A stretch of 64,000 bases of DNA from Segetibacter koreensis DSM 18137 (GTDB lineage Bacteria > Bacteroidota > Bacteroidia > Chitinophagales > Chitinophagaceae). The first letter of the stretch is position 1, and every line of letters begins with the position of its first letter. Positions 38,669 to 46,566 of the stretch are shown here, piece after piece. A program made the translations under genes and the position numbers. Location of the stretch: assembly GCF_000374045.1 (NCBI RefSeq), contig NZ_KB893359.1, forward strand, positions 1 through 64,000, given 5' to 3'. A model generated the notes under the pieces. It saw only the letters and a list, made by a program, of their open reading frames with translations, was not told where the DNA came from and did not search any database.

Positions 38669-39751
38669 ATGGAAATAAGTAAAAACATATTTATCTCTTT
38701 CTTACTTAACAGAATTCACAAAAAGGTAGAATTCATTCTATTAATATTTTGCATGGGTTGTATTTATTGTAATCAACGAATAAATGTAAATACACAGAAT
38801 TTTATAAACACTAGGGGCAACTTTCAACCAACTCATATTTTAGATAGCACAGATAAAGATACAGCCAAGCTTGACACAGCTTTATACAAGAGGATAGTGG
38901 CGAGACTGGCACATAATAATCCGAATGGGGGATGGCCGGTAAAAACAGCCTATCCCCTACCCGGTGCTATACTTCCTTTTAAAAGAATTGTTGCTTATTA
39001 TGGAAACCTGTATTCTGCCGGCATGGGAATACTTGGTGCATTACCACCCGATCAAATGCTAGCGAAGCTTCAGGGTGAAGTGAAAAAATGGGAAGTAGCA
39101 GATACCTTAACACGTGTACAACCCGCTCTACATTATGTGGCTGTAACAGCACAACGAAAACCAGGAGCAAGTGGCAATTACAATTTACGTATGCCGCCTC
39201 GCCAAATAGACCGTATTTTGGAAATCGCAAAAAAAATCAACGCTATTGTCTTTCTTGATATACAAGTCGGCCATAGCACAGTGCAGCAAGAAATACCTTT
39301 GTTAAAAAAATATCTTACACTTCCGAATGTACACCTAGGTATAGATCCTGAATATTCTATGAAGTACGGAGAAGTTCCGTGTAGTGTTATCGGAACTTTT
39401 GATGCAGAAGATATCAACTATGCTTCAGATTACCTGGGGCAGTTGGTGCAGGAGTATAAGCTGCCTCCTAAAATCCTGGTAGTTCACCGTTTTACAAAAG
39501 CCATGGTTACTAATTATACAAAAATAGAAACCCGACCACAGGTGCAAATAGTAATGAATATGGATGGCTTTGGATACCCGGCAAAAAAAATTGATACGTA
39601 TAAACACTTCATTGCAGGAGAGCCTGTTCAATTTACCGGATTTAAACTATTTTATAAAAATGATGTTCAGGTTCCTAAATGGCCAGTGTTAATGAAACCA
39701 GAAGAAATATTAAAACTATATCCACAGCCTATTTATATTCAATACCAGTAA
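38669..39751 (+). CDS. Conserved hypothetical exported protein, TIM-barrel-like
   Basis: 360 residues. The N-terminal hydrophobic stretch (VEFILLIFCMGCIYCNQ) may be a lipoprotein signal, with Cys near residues 28-32. The body has alternating strand/helix segments and several conserved-looking stretches: RIVAYYGNLYSAGMGILGAL, LHYVAVTAQRKPGASGNYNL, AIVFLDIQVGHSTVQQEIPL, VHLGIDPEYSM and QIVMNMDGFGYPAKKIDTYK. The order of Asp-rich strand ends (FLDIQ, GIDPEYS, NMDGFG) is what a TIM-barrel hydrolase would show. I do not recognise the family with certainty and propose no reaction. No tandem-palindrome promoter precedes it. Confidence 0.75.
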   Translation: MEISKNIFISFLLNRIHKKVEFILLIFCMGCIYCNQRINVNTQNFINTRGNFQPTHILDSTDKDTAKLDTALYKRIVARLAHNNPNGGWPVKTAYPLPGAILPFKRIVAYYGNLYSAGMGILGALPPDQMLAKLQGEVKKWEVADTLTRVQPALHYVAVTAQRKPGASGNYNLRMPPRQIDRILEIAKKINAIVFLDIQVGHSTVQQEIPLLKKYLTLPNVHLGIDPEYSMKYGEVPCSVIGTFDAEDINYASDYLGQLVQEYKLPPKILVVHRFTKAMVTNYTKIETRPQVQIVMNMDGFGYPAKKIDTYKHFIAGEPVQFTGFKLFYKNDVQVPKWPVLMKPEEILKLYPQPIYIQYQ

Positions 39752-39791
39752 TGGCACCCTTTAAAACTTAAGAAGTTTCTTTATAAAAACT

Positions 39792-40613
39792 TTATTTAAA
39801 AGAAGTTTTAATTGCAGATAGTAACTGTTTTGTTGACCAGTTACCTGCAACAAGTATTCGCCGTATAGTGTATAATGGTTCTTTTTCGCTTTGCTTTCCT
39901 GATAATTGAAAAGCCTCTTTTATCCCACGCTTTTTTAATTCATCAATAGCTGCATCATTCCACGCGCCAAAAGGGTAAGCAAAGCTTTGTACCGGCTTGC
40001 CTATAATTTTCTCCAGGTAAAGGTTAGGTTTGTCTAATTGCACTACCCAATCCTTATCGTGTAACGTTCTCAGATCAAAGTGATCCCATGTATGACCACC
40101 TATAATATGTCCTTTTTCCGAAAGTGCTTTTAATTGCCCGGCTGTCATATATCCAGGCTTTCCTACGCATACCGTCATTATAAAAAAAACACCTTTAAAA
40201 CCATATTTTTCCAGTTCCAGCGCTGCAATTGAATAATGTTCTCTGTGAGTATCATCAAAAGTAAACATAATAGGTTTGGGAGGCAATGGTGTACCATCAA
40301 TCAAATAGGTCCATAATTGTGCCGGCAAAATCGTATGATAACCACTGTCTGCCAGTATTTTTACCTGTGCTTTAAAAGCGTTTGTACTTACTGTATAATC
40401 AGAACCGGCTCCGATGGTTACATCGTGAATGTTATGATAACATAAAACAGGCGCTTGATTTAATTTTTGTATAGCAAAAACGCTGGCAACGGAAGGGTTT
40501 ATTATTGGTTGCTGCGATATCTTTTGCTGTTGATTTCTTTTTGTTTCTCCTGCACCACAACGCTGAAGCACAGTTACTCCTATTAATAATATAATAGTGT
40601 AAATAAGTTTCAT
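39792..40613 (-). CDS. Polysaccharide deacetylase (NodB domain) lipoprotein
   Basis: 273 residues from the ATG at 40613, chosen because it begins a lipoprotein signal (KLIYTIILLIGVTVLQRC). An ATG at 40649 would add 12 residues ahead of it. The NodB domain is clear: metal-binding and catalytic Asp pair in PIMFTFDDTHREHYS, His pair in IGGHTWDHFDLRTL, and SFAYPFGAWND. Carbohydrate esterase 4 enzymes remove acetyl groups from peptidoglycan, chitin-like or exopolysaccharide chains in the periplasm. It is downstream of hsp20 copy 2 but separated by a strong terminator, so its own promoter is expected in the short gap. Confidence 0.93.
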   Translation of the reverse strand: MKLIYTIILLIGVTVLQRCGAGETKRNQQQKISQQPIINPSVASVFAIQKLNQAPVLCYHNIHDVTIGAGSDYTVSTNAFKAQVKILADSGYHTILPAQLWTYLIDGTPLPPKPIMFTFDDTHREHYSIAALELEKYGFKGVFFIMTVCVGKPGYMTAGQLKALSEKGHIIGGHTWDHFDLRTLHDKDWVVQLDKPNLYLEKIIGKPVQSFAYPFGAWNDAAIDELKKRGIKEAFQLSGKQSEKEPLYTIRRILVAGNWSTKQLLSAIKTSFK

Positions 40614-40653
40614 ACAAATAATTTTACAAGGTCTCGTAAGCAAAAGCAACTCA

Positions 40654-40694
40654 ATTAAAAACCCCTGCCAGTTTTAGTAGCAGGGGTTTTTAAT
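40654..40694 (-). terminator. Strong terminator after hsp20 copy 2
   Basis: ATTAAAAACCCCTGC (40654-40668) and GCAGGGGTTTTTAAT (40680-40694), a 15-bp perfect stem with an 11-nt loop. It has T-runs in both directions and lies 14 nt after the hsp20 stop. Confidence 0.93.
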
Positions 40695-40707
40695 CCACCA
40701 GATGCGC

Positions 40708-41154
40708 TTACTGTACAGCAATTTGTTTATTCGATGCAGTCTTTTTAACTTCTTCTTTCTTAGGCAATATAAGTTGCAATACGCCATCAGTATAAGAAGC
40801 TGCAATACTATCTTTGTTTACATCTTCAGGCAGGGTGAAGCTGCGTGAGAACGAAGAATAATTATATTCTCTACGTGTAGATTTACCCTCTTTTTCTTCT
40901 TTTTCTTCTTCCTTTTCTGAACTGATAGCAATCATATTCCCCTCGACGTCTATTTTGAAATCTTCTTTCTTTAAACCAGGTGCCGCTACTGAAACTTTGT
41001 ATTCTTTTTCATTTTCAGCAATATTTACAGCGGGTACGGTAACTGTACCGGGAAAGATGCTCTCTTTATCGAACCATTCGTTCCAGGGTTTGAAAAAATC
41101 ATCAAATACAGATGGAAATGTGCGTGTAGGTCTTGTTAATGCATTCGTTGCCAT
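40708..41154 (-). CDS. Hsp20/alpha-crystallin family small heat-shock protein (copy 2)
   Basis: 148 residues. The N-terminus (MATNALTRPTRTFPSVFDDF, FFKPWNEWF) and the alpha-crystallin domain (VPAVNIAENEKEYKVSVAAP, GLKKEDFKIDVEGNMIAIS, SFTLPEDVNKDSIAASYTDG, VLQLILPKKEE) are those of classic bacterial Hsp20. A Lys/Glu-rich loop (EKEEEKEEKEGKSTRREYNY) sits mid-domain. It is monocistronic, with a complete tandem-palindrome promoter including a -33 TTG, and a strong terminator. Together with copy 1 it gives two Hsp20 chaperones under one proposed regulator. Confidence 0.96.
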   Translation of the reverse strand: MATNALTRPTRTFPSVFDDFFKPWNEWFDKESIFPGTVTVPAVNIAENEKEYKVSVAAPGLKKEDFKIDVEGNMIAISSEKEEEKEEKEGKSTRREYNYSSFSRSFTLPEDVNKDSIAASYTDGVLQLILPKKEEVKKTASNKQIAVQ

Positions 41155-41191
41155 AACTTTTGGTTTTAAATGAAAAAATTATTTTCGATAA

Positions 41192-41256
41192 CAAATCTAT
41201 CTTTTACAACACCATAAAGCAACGTCTGAGGTCAGTATGAGGGGTGAGTTAAATCA
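41192..41256 (-). promoter_or_regulatory. Tandem-palindrome activator promoter of hsp20 copy 2
   Basis: -7 box TAGATTTG (41192-41199) and -33 TTG (41220-41222) match the Bacteroidota primary promoter with 20 nt between. The proximal site CGTCTGAGGTCA (41223-41234) has one good half and abuts the -33 element. The distal site TGAGTTAAATCA (41245-41256) is 22 bp away. The proximal centre is near -40, as for a class II activator. Confidence 0.75.
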
Positions 41257-41387
41257 GTATTTATATGATCGTTTACACAACTGCTTTAATCCTTGAAAGT
41301 TTGCTGGTAAATTTTTAGCCAAAGAAAAAAAAGGCATTACAGCTAAAAAAGGCATCATGAACTGTGGAGTAGAGGATACATTTCTAA

Positions 41388-41825
41388 TTACTTCATCAAC
41401 ATGTTATCATTCTCATTAGATAAATCGACTGATGAAGGCGTTACGTTGACATTGCTATTTTTTGTATCTAATCCTTTTTTAATGGTTATAAGAAGCTCTT
41501 CCTTTGTAAAAGGTTTTTGCAAATATTCATTCGCTCCTTTTATTAAATTTCTTTGAACCTCTGGGCAAAAAGAACCAGCAGAAAAAAAGATGAGAGGAAT
41601 ATTACGAACAGTATCATCCTCTTTAGCCAACTTCAAAAAAAAGCTACCATCTGTTTCAGGCATCATCATATCGCAAAGAATAAGGTCGGGTTGATAACTT
41701 TTTGCCAATTCAAATCCTGCCCTTCCGTTCTCTGCCACAAGCACAGTATAGTTATTTAGCAAAAGCAGCTCTTCAGTATTTTCTCTTATTTCAGCATTAT
41801 CTTCTATAATCAATATCTTTTCCAT
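41388..41825 (-). CDS. Single-domain response regulator (CheY-like)
   Basis: 145 residues. The receiver domain has acidic residues Glu8/Asp9, phospho-acceptor Asp52 (LCDMMMP), Ser82 and Lys104 (LQKPF). After about residue 118 only a Ser/Asn-rich tail follows, with no output domain, so signalling must go by protein contact. It lies 208 nt downstream of the PAS histidine kinase, on the same strand and after it in coordinate order only. Its promoter (41834-41898) is its own. The predicted RNA start is about 5 nt before the ATG, a nearly leaderless message. Confidence 0.94.
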   Translation of the reverse strand: MEKILIIEDNAEIRENTEELLLLNNYTVLVAENGRAGFELAKSYQPDLILCDMMMPETDGSFFLKLAKEDDTVRNIPLIFFSAGSFCPEVQRNLIKGANEYLQKPFTKEELLITIKKGLDTKNSNVNVTPSSVDLSNENDNMLMK

Positions 41826-41833
41826 CTATCAAA

Positions 41834-41898
41834 CAAAGCTATTTGTTAGATGAAAAAATAGATATGAGTTTAATCAGAGTGATGAATAATTATAAGCA
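41834..41898 (-). promoter_or_regulatory. Tandem-palindrome activator promoter of the response regulator gene
   Basis: -7 box TAGCTTTG (41834-41841, minus strand) matches consensus exactly. Proximal TGAGTTTAATCA (41865-41876) closely resembles a site of hsp20 copy 2. Distal TAATTATAAGCA (41887-41898) is degenerate. Spacings are 22 and 33 bp. Confidence 0.65.
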
Positions 41899-42033
41899 GG
41901 AATTAATATAGCGTTTTATACTAAGGGATGATCCTATTGTTTGATGGCTGTTTTTAAAGGCAGCATTTATTGCTAAGGAAAGAAAAGTTGTGTACTGCCT
42001 GCTTTCACCCCGTTTGTGAAGTAAACAAGCGTC

Positions 42034-43665
42034 TTAAATGTTCGAAATATCAGGATTAATAACCTGTGAAGAATCTGCATTTATACGAGCGGGAAATTCG
42101 ACCGTAAAAGTTGAACCTTCATTTTCTTTGCTCAAAAAATAGATATCTCCCTCCAGTAGTTCAACATATTTTTTTACAATGTTTAATCCGAGCCCAGTGC
42201 CTTGTATATTAATTGTATTGTTTGCCCTGAAAAATTTGGAGAACATATCCTTTTGAGCCTCTAAAGGAATACCAATACCTTCATCGCGTATAGAAATAAA
42301 AACTTTTTCGCCTTTTTTATCTACTGTAATATAAATTTCCTTTTCTTCCGGAGAATACTTGACTGCGTTTGAAAGAAGATTTAATAATACATTTCTAAGT
42401 ATTTTTTTATCCTGCAGCACTTCTTCAGGCGGGCCATTGTACATGTACCTGATTTGCTGTTTTTTCTTCTGCAACATGCCATCCATTTCTTCAATAATAT
42501 CCTCCATAAACTCATGAAGATTAAAATTGATACTTTTAACTTCAACCTTACCTTGCTCGAGCTTGTCTAATGAAAGGAAATTGTTAAGTATGTCTGTGAG
42601 GTTTCTCACCGAGGACTTAATACGTTCTATATGCTTGCGCCGTTTCTCATCGTGCTCAGGGTCTATATAATGTTCCACTAATCCGACACTTGAAAGGATA
42701 GCGCTTAAAGGTGTTCTGAATTCATGTGAGGCCATGGAAACAAAACGAGATTTCAGTTCACTTAATTCCTTTTCACGCTCCAGCGCTTCTGTCAATTCGA
42801 GTGTTCTTTCTCTTATTTTCTTCTCAAGACCTTCATTGATCCGCGTGATTTGCTCTTCGGCAAGTTTACGTTGTGTAATATCTGATCGTATGGCCAGGTA
42901 CTGGTAAGGCTGTTCGTTTTCATCTAAAAAAGGAATGATGGTAGTGTCTACCCAATAAAACGACCCATCCTTTGCCTTGTTTTTTAGTTCGCCTCTCCAT
43001 ACTTTGCCTGTAGTAATTGTTTCCCAGAGATCACGAAAAAATGCTTTAGAATGATAGCCGGAGTTGATGATGCGGTGGTCCTGCCCGATTAACTCCTCTT
43101 TGCCGTATTTAGATATTTTACAGAAATTGTCATTGACATATTTTATTACTCCTTTTTGATCAGTAATTGCTACAATTGACGCTTCATCTATTGCATGCCT
43201 ATAATCCAGCACTTCAGATTTGCTTCTCTGCAACTGCACCCTAAGTTCTGAATTAAGTCTTTTAATTTCTTCTTCCGCTTTTCTTCGTCTTGTCATATCA
43301 CGCGTCACCTTTCCAAATCCAATGAGTTTTCCCCTCGAATCTTTTAGCGCTGTGAATACAACATTTGCCCAAAACACGGAGCCGTCTTTACGAACCCGCC
43401 AACCCTCATCTTCAACCTTGCCCAATTCTTTCGCCATTTTCAAGTTCTGCTCGTGATGCCGATTTTTGAAGTCTTCCTTCGTGTAAAAAATCGAGAAATG
43501 TTTACCGATTATTTCACTTTCGGTATAGCCTTTAATTTGTTCTGCTCCTTTATTCCAGCTAATTATATAGCCATCGGGATCAATCATAAAAATTGCATAA
43601 TCCTTTACGTTTTCCACCAAAAGCCTATAACTAGCCTGATCTATTTGAGGATATTCTTTTATCAT
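42034..43665 (-). CDS. PAS-PAS hybrid-less sensor histidine kinase, soluble
   Basis: 543 residues with no membrane span, so probably cytoplasmic. PAS1 (about 10-130: YAIFMIDPDGYIISWNKGAE, then GYTESEIIGKHFSIFYTKED) and PAS2 (about 155-268: ASIVAITDQKGVIKYVNDNF, GYHSKAFFRDLWETI) are followed by a coiled coil, a HisKA domain with His314 (MASHEFRTPLSAIL) and an HATPase domain (N box NLLSNAVKYS, G boxes RDEGIGIP and GTGLGLNIV). It senses an internal cue, possibly redox or ligand, and likely signals to a receiver such as the one at 41388. No tandem-palindrome promoter was found upstream. The 286-base gap to prs shows nothing else. Confidence 0.95.
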   Translation of the reverse strand: MIKEYPQIDQASYRLLVENVKDYAIFMIDPDGYIISWNKGAEQIKGYTESEIIGKHFSIFYTKEDFKNRHHEQNLKMAKELGKVEDEGWRVRKDGSVFWANVVFTALKDSRGKLIGFGKVTRDMTRRRKAEEEIKRLNSELRVQLQRSKSEVLDYRHAIDEASIVAITDQKGVIKYVNDNFCKISKYGKEELIGQDHRIINSGYHSKAFFRDLWETITTGKVWRGELKNKAKDGSFYWVDTTIIPFLDENEQPYQYLAIRSDITQRKLAEEQITRINEGLEKKIRERTLELTEALEREKELSELKSRFVSMASHEFRTPLSAILSSVGLVEHYIDPEHDEKRRKHIERIKSSVRNLTDILNNFLSLDKLEQGKVEVKSINFNLHEFMEDIIEEMDGMLQKKKQQIRYMYNGPPEEVLQDKKILRNVLLNLLSNAVKYSPEEKEIYITVDKKGEKVFISIRDEGIGIPLEAQKDMFSKFFRANNTINIQGTGLGLNIVKKYVELLEGDIYFLSKENEGSTFTVEFPARINADSSQVINPDISNI

Positions 43666-43951
43666 AAAGTCAGTCTATTAAGAATTTGAAAAAAATAGAA
43701 CTTCAATACTCACATTGCCATTTAAAAGCAGATGATTTTACAATTGATTATAAAATTACAGAATTTAACTTTATAACAAAATTGTATTATTTGTTCGTTT
43801 TTGATTATTAACTATTCATGAGTTGTCATCGTTGTTCCATTATGGTTTCTTTTAACTGCATCTGGCTAACTAACAATACCCATTCTTCATAATGTATTTT
43901 TAAATAGTCTTTTTAAACAACTGGCATAACAATTAGCCTGGATAATATTAT

Positions 43952-44923
43952 TTAATCGTTTAGTAACGCTGTAATCGAGCCACCCTCCTGTATTCTTTCT
44001 ATAGCAGCAGAAAATAATGGTGTGACGTCTAAAACAGTGATTTTATTCATTAGCTCCCTGTTTTCGAGGTTGAGAGGAGGAATGGTATTGGTGATAACAA
44101 TGTGATCCAGACCTTCTTCATTCAATACTTCCCAAGCTCTGCCACTAAAAATGCCATGTGTAACTACTGCTATTACACCTTTCGCCCCAGCACTTTTGCA
44201 AGCGGTGACAGAGCGGGCAATAGTAGTGCCGGTACTAATCATATCATCAATAATGATAACAGTTTTACCTTTTACATCTCCTACAATTGTCTCACCTGTT
44301 ACTACACCTGCCTTTCGGTACTTTTCCTTAAAAACTAAGGAAAATTCTTTTTGTATTCTTTTGTTCAGTGCCTTTTGAAAAAGTTCAGCTCTTTTTACCC
44401 CACCTACATCTGGCGACATAATAACAATATCTTTCCCTGCAATAATAGGAACCAAGTGATCAATAAATATTTTTTTAGCCTCCAGATTTTCCGTTGCGCA
44501 TCTAAAAGCATTTTGAAAGGCGGAAATATTATGTATATCTATGGTTAAAACCTGGTCCGCGCCAACCGTTTCAAACAATGCCGCTACGTAGCGTGTTGTA
44601 ACCGGTCCCCCCGGTTCTGACTTTTGGTCTTTACGTGCATAACACAGGTAAGGGACAACTGCGATCACCTTTCTTGCTGAAGCATCTTTTAAAGCACCGA
44701 TAAAAAAAAGAAGACGGCAAAGCTTGTCATTTATGCTTAAGTGCTTATCGGCATACAAAGATTGTATTACATAAACATCTTCATTTCGTACACTCTCAAG
44801 CGGACGGCTTTCATGCTCGCCATCTTCAAATTCTGTTTCTTCATGTTTGCCAAGTGGAAGGCCCAGATGTTTGGCTACCAGTTCTCCAAATGTCTTACTG
44901 CTGTTAAGTGCAAATAGTTTCAT
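43952..44923 (-). CDS. prs: Ribose-phosphate pyrophosphokinase
   Basis: 323 residues. The PRPP-binding loop is clear (KTVIIIDDMISTGTTIARSV), as are the ATP-site stretch YLCYARKDQKSEPGGPVTTR and the metal loop DIHNISAFQNAF. The enzyme makes PRPP from ribose-5-phosphate and ATP. The catalytic region is divergent from housekeeping Prs (DIHN in place of DLHA, and an EDGEHESRPLESVRNEDVYV loop), so it may be a stress paralogue. It is next to cysQ on the same strand, 91 nt away. A degenerate tandem palindrome lies upstream but with the -7 box out by one base (see rejected list). Confidence 0.92.
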   Translation of the reverse strand: MKLFALNSSKTFGELVAKHLGLPLGKHEETEFEDGEHESRPLESVRNEDVYVIQSLYADKHLSINDKLCRLLFFIGALKDASARKVIAVVPYLCYARKDQKSEPGGPVTTRYVAALFETVGADQVLTIDIHNISAFQNAFRCATENLEAKKIFIDHLVPIIAGKDIVIMSPDVGGVKRAELFQKALNKRIQKEFSLVFKEKYRKAGVVTGETIVGDVKGKTVIIIDDMISTGTTIARSVTACKSAGAKGVIAVVTHGIFSGRAWEVLNEEGLDHIVITNTIPPLNLENRELMNKITVLDVTPLFSAAIERIQEGGSITALLND

Positions 44924-45014
44924 AAAATACTAAAGTTGGCTAAATAAATAAATGCATACTCAATTTCATCGTCATTTGCTTGTTTTACAGAGGTCCAAAA
45001 GGAATGATTACAAA

Positions 45015-45794
45015 TCAAAAAGCGATAAAAAATGGATTCTTAGGATCAGGTTTGTTATAGACTAGTTCTGTTTTTAAATCTGTATGATACACTCCCCGGT
45101 TGGAAGCATTTAAAATAGCATGGGCAGCAGCGGTATCCCATTCCATAGTTGTTCCCAATCTCGGGTATATGTCGGCCTGATTTTCAAGCAGCAACATAAA
45201 CTTAAGGGCACTGCCCATTGACTTTAGTGTAACATTTCCAAATTGATTTATAAAATCTATTGTTTCTTTTGATAGATGTGACCTGGATGCTACTGCTGTT
45301 AAATGTTCTTTTCGCAACAGCTCATCAAACTTCTTTCTTTCAGATAACGGTTTAAACTCAATTTGTTTTCCTTTTTCTTTTTTGAACACTCCTGTTTCAT
45401 TTGAACCGACGTATAGAATATCCATGCAAGACACATATATTACACCTGCTATCGGCTTGTTATTTCTTACTAATGCAATATTAATTGTAAACTCTCCATT
45501 TTTATTAATGAACTCTTTCGTTCCATCAAGTGGGTCTATTAGCCAGAAGTGCTCCCAGTTTTTTCTTTCATCAAAGTCAATACTTACCCCTTCTTCCGAA
45601 AAAACCGGCAAATTTGTTTTAGAAAGATGTTTATGTATGGTGGAATGGGATCTTTTATCAGCAATTGTTATAGGAGTTTCATCTGGCTTCAGTTCTGCTA
45701 AAAATGTCTCAGACAAGTAGACATCCATAATTACTTTACCCGCCTCAAGTGCTGCAAGTTGTGCTACATCTAATAAGTGCCGGACATCGTCCAT
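45015..45794 (-). CDS. cysQ: 3'(2'),5'-bisphosphate nucleotidase CysQ
   Basis: 259 residues of the inositol-monophosphatase fold. Metal-binding motifs are present: Glu in PVFSEEGVSI, DPLDGTKEFINKNGEFTINI, and WDTAAAHAIL in the C-terminal half. CysQ hydrolyses PAP to AMP and phosphate, relieving inhibition in sulfur assimilation and of RNases. It is transcribed away from the hpf operon. The regulatory pair at 46007-46040 lies in the shared 306-base divergent region and could affect it, but the geometry favours hpf. Confidence 0.94.
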   Translation of the reverse strand: MDDVRHLLDVAQLAALEAGKVIMDVYLSETFLAELKPDETPITIADKRSHSTIHKHLSKTNLPVFSEEGVSIDFDERKNWEHFWLIDPLDGTKEFINKNGEFTINIALVRNNKPIAGVIYVSCMDILYVGSNETGVFKKEKGKQIEFKPLSERKKFDELLRKEHLTAVASRSHLSKETIDFINQFGNVTLKSMGSALKFMLLLENQADIYPRLGTTMEWDTAAAHAILNASNRGVYHTDLKTELVYNKPDPKNPFFIAF

Positions 45795-46006
45795 TTTCGT
45801 TTTGCTTTATACACTTTGCTACTTACACAGCAGCAATAACAAGGTTTATACTAATAAAAATAAAACTATTCTGCAATACTTACTTGGGTAAAAGGCCTAT
45901 CAGGTATTTTGTAGAATAAACATAAAACTATTAGGAGTAAATAGTTATTTTGAAAACTGATCATCAGAATTTATAGGATTAACTTAAAAAATACAAAGGC
46001 GACAAG

Positions 46007-46071
46007 TGACAACGGTCAGTATTTCCTGTGATGGGTGTCATAAGAAGATGAATTAACGTATGATAGCTTTA
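46007..46071 (+). promoter_or_regulatory. Tandem-palindrome activator promoter of the hpf operon
   Basis: Two full matches to TGAY-N4-RTCA: TGACAACGGTCA (46007-46018) and TGATGGGTGTCA (46029-46040), centres 22 bp apart. The -7 box TAGCTTTA (46064-46071) is centred 33 bp below the proximal site. The leader to the ATG at 46101 would be about 26 nt. Confidence 0.8.
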
Positions 46072-46100
46072 TGATTTTATTAATAAAATCGTAAAAGAAA

Positions 46101-46403
46101 ATGATCTTACATATTGAAACTCCGCATTTCGAATCGGATACAAGCCTTGAAGAACTTATACGTTCAAAATTTGAACATTTGGACAAATTATATCAGCGAA
46201 TTGAAAATATTGATGTAGTACTGCGAAAAGTTAATGATGACCATGATAGAAACTGCGAAATAGAAGCAAAGCTATTGGTGCCTAAAAAAACACTGTTTGC
46301 CACAGAGCGCGAAGAAACATTTGAAGAAGCCTTACGAAAAGTAATAAACGATGTAGAGCATCAGTTACGAAAACATAAGGAAGAACTTAATGAAAAAAGA
46401 TAA
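46101..46403 (+). CDS. hpf: HPF/RaiA-type ribosome hibernation factor (short form)
   Basis: 100 residues. The family begins with ILHIETPHFESDTSLEELIR and has the core FEHLDKLYQRIENIDVVLRK, NCEIEAKLLVPKKTLFATER and FEEALRKVINDVEHQLRKHK. Short HPF proteins bind the 30S decoding site and help 100S dimers form, silencing ribosomes in starvation or hypoxia. It heads an operon with a 58-codon frame and a CoA-transferase gene, under a strong tandem-palindrome promoter. Confidence 0.92.
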   Translation: MILHIETPHFESDTSLEELIRSKFEHLDKLYQRIENIDVVLRKVNDDHDRNCEIEAKLLVPKKTLFATEREETFEEALRKVINDVEHQLRKHKEELNEKR

Positions 46404-46566
46404 CTATATTATCGATAGTTATTGCACACAAAAATTATTAACTTATTGTAGTCTTGGTTTTGACCGTTGGTTGAGAAGTATTAGATGGCGTATAAGTGGT
46501 AAGCTACCAGCATGGGTAGAAATTATCGATTATAAATATTTTGGCAAAAGAAGTATTAGCCGATGA
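46390..46566 (+). CDS. Small hypothetical protein between hpf and the CoA-transferase gene
   Basis: 58 codons. It starts at an ATG inside the end of hpf (14-nt overlap) and ends in TGA overlapping the ATG of the next gene in the ATGA form. This is the pattern of a translationally coupled operon gene. The product is basic (KKDNYIIDSYCTQKLLTYCS, LGFDRWLRSIRWRISGKLPA, WVEIIDYKYFGKRSISR), with two Cys and four Trp or aromatic clusters. No family was recognised. The tight overlaps at both ends are the main support. Confidence 0.55.
   Translation: MKKDNYIIDSYCTQKLLTYCSLGFDRWLRSIRWRISGKLPAWVEIIDYKYFGKRSISR

Noticed and set aside
44932-44996. Possible tenth tandem-palindrome promoter upstream of prs (ATTTCATCGTCA and TTACAGAGGTCC, 22 bp apart)
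   Set aside because: Both sites are poor and the TAAAGTTG string is one base off the 33-bp position. I leave it out of the regulon.
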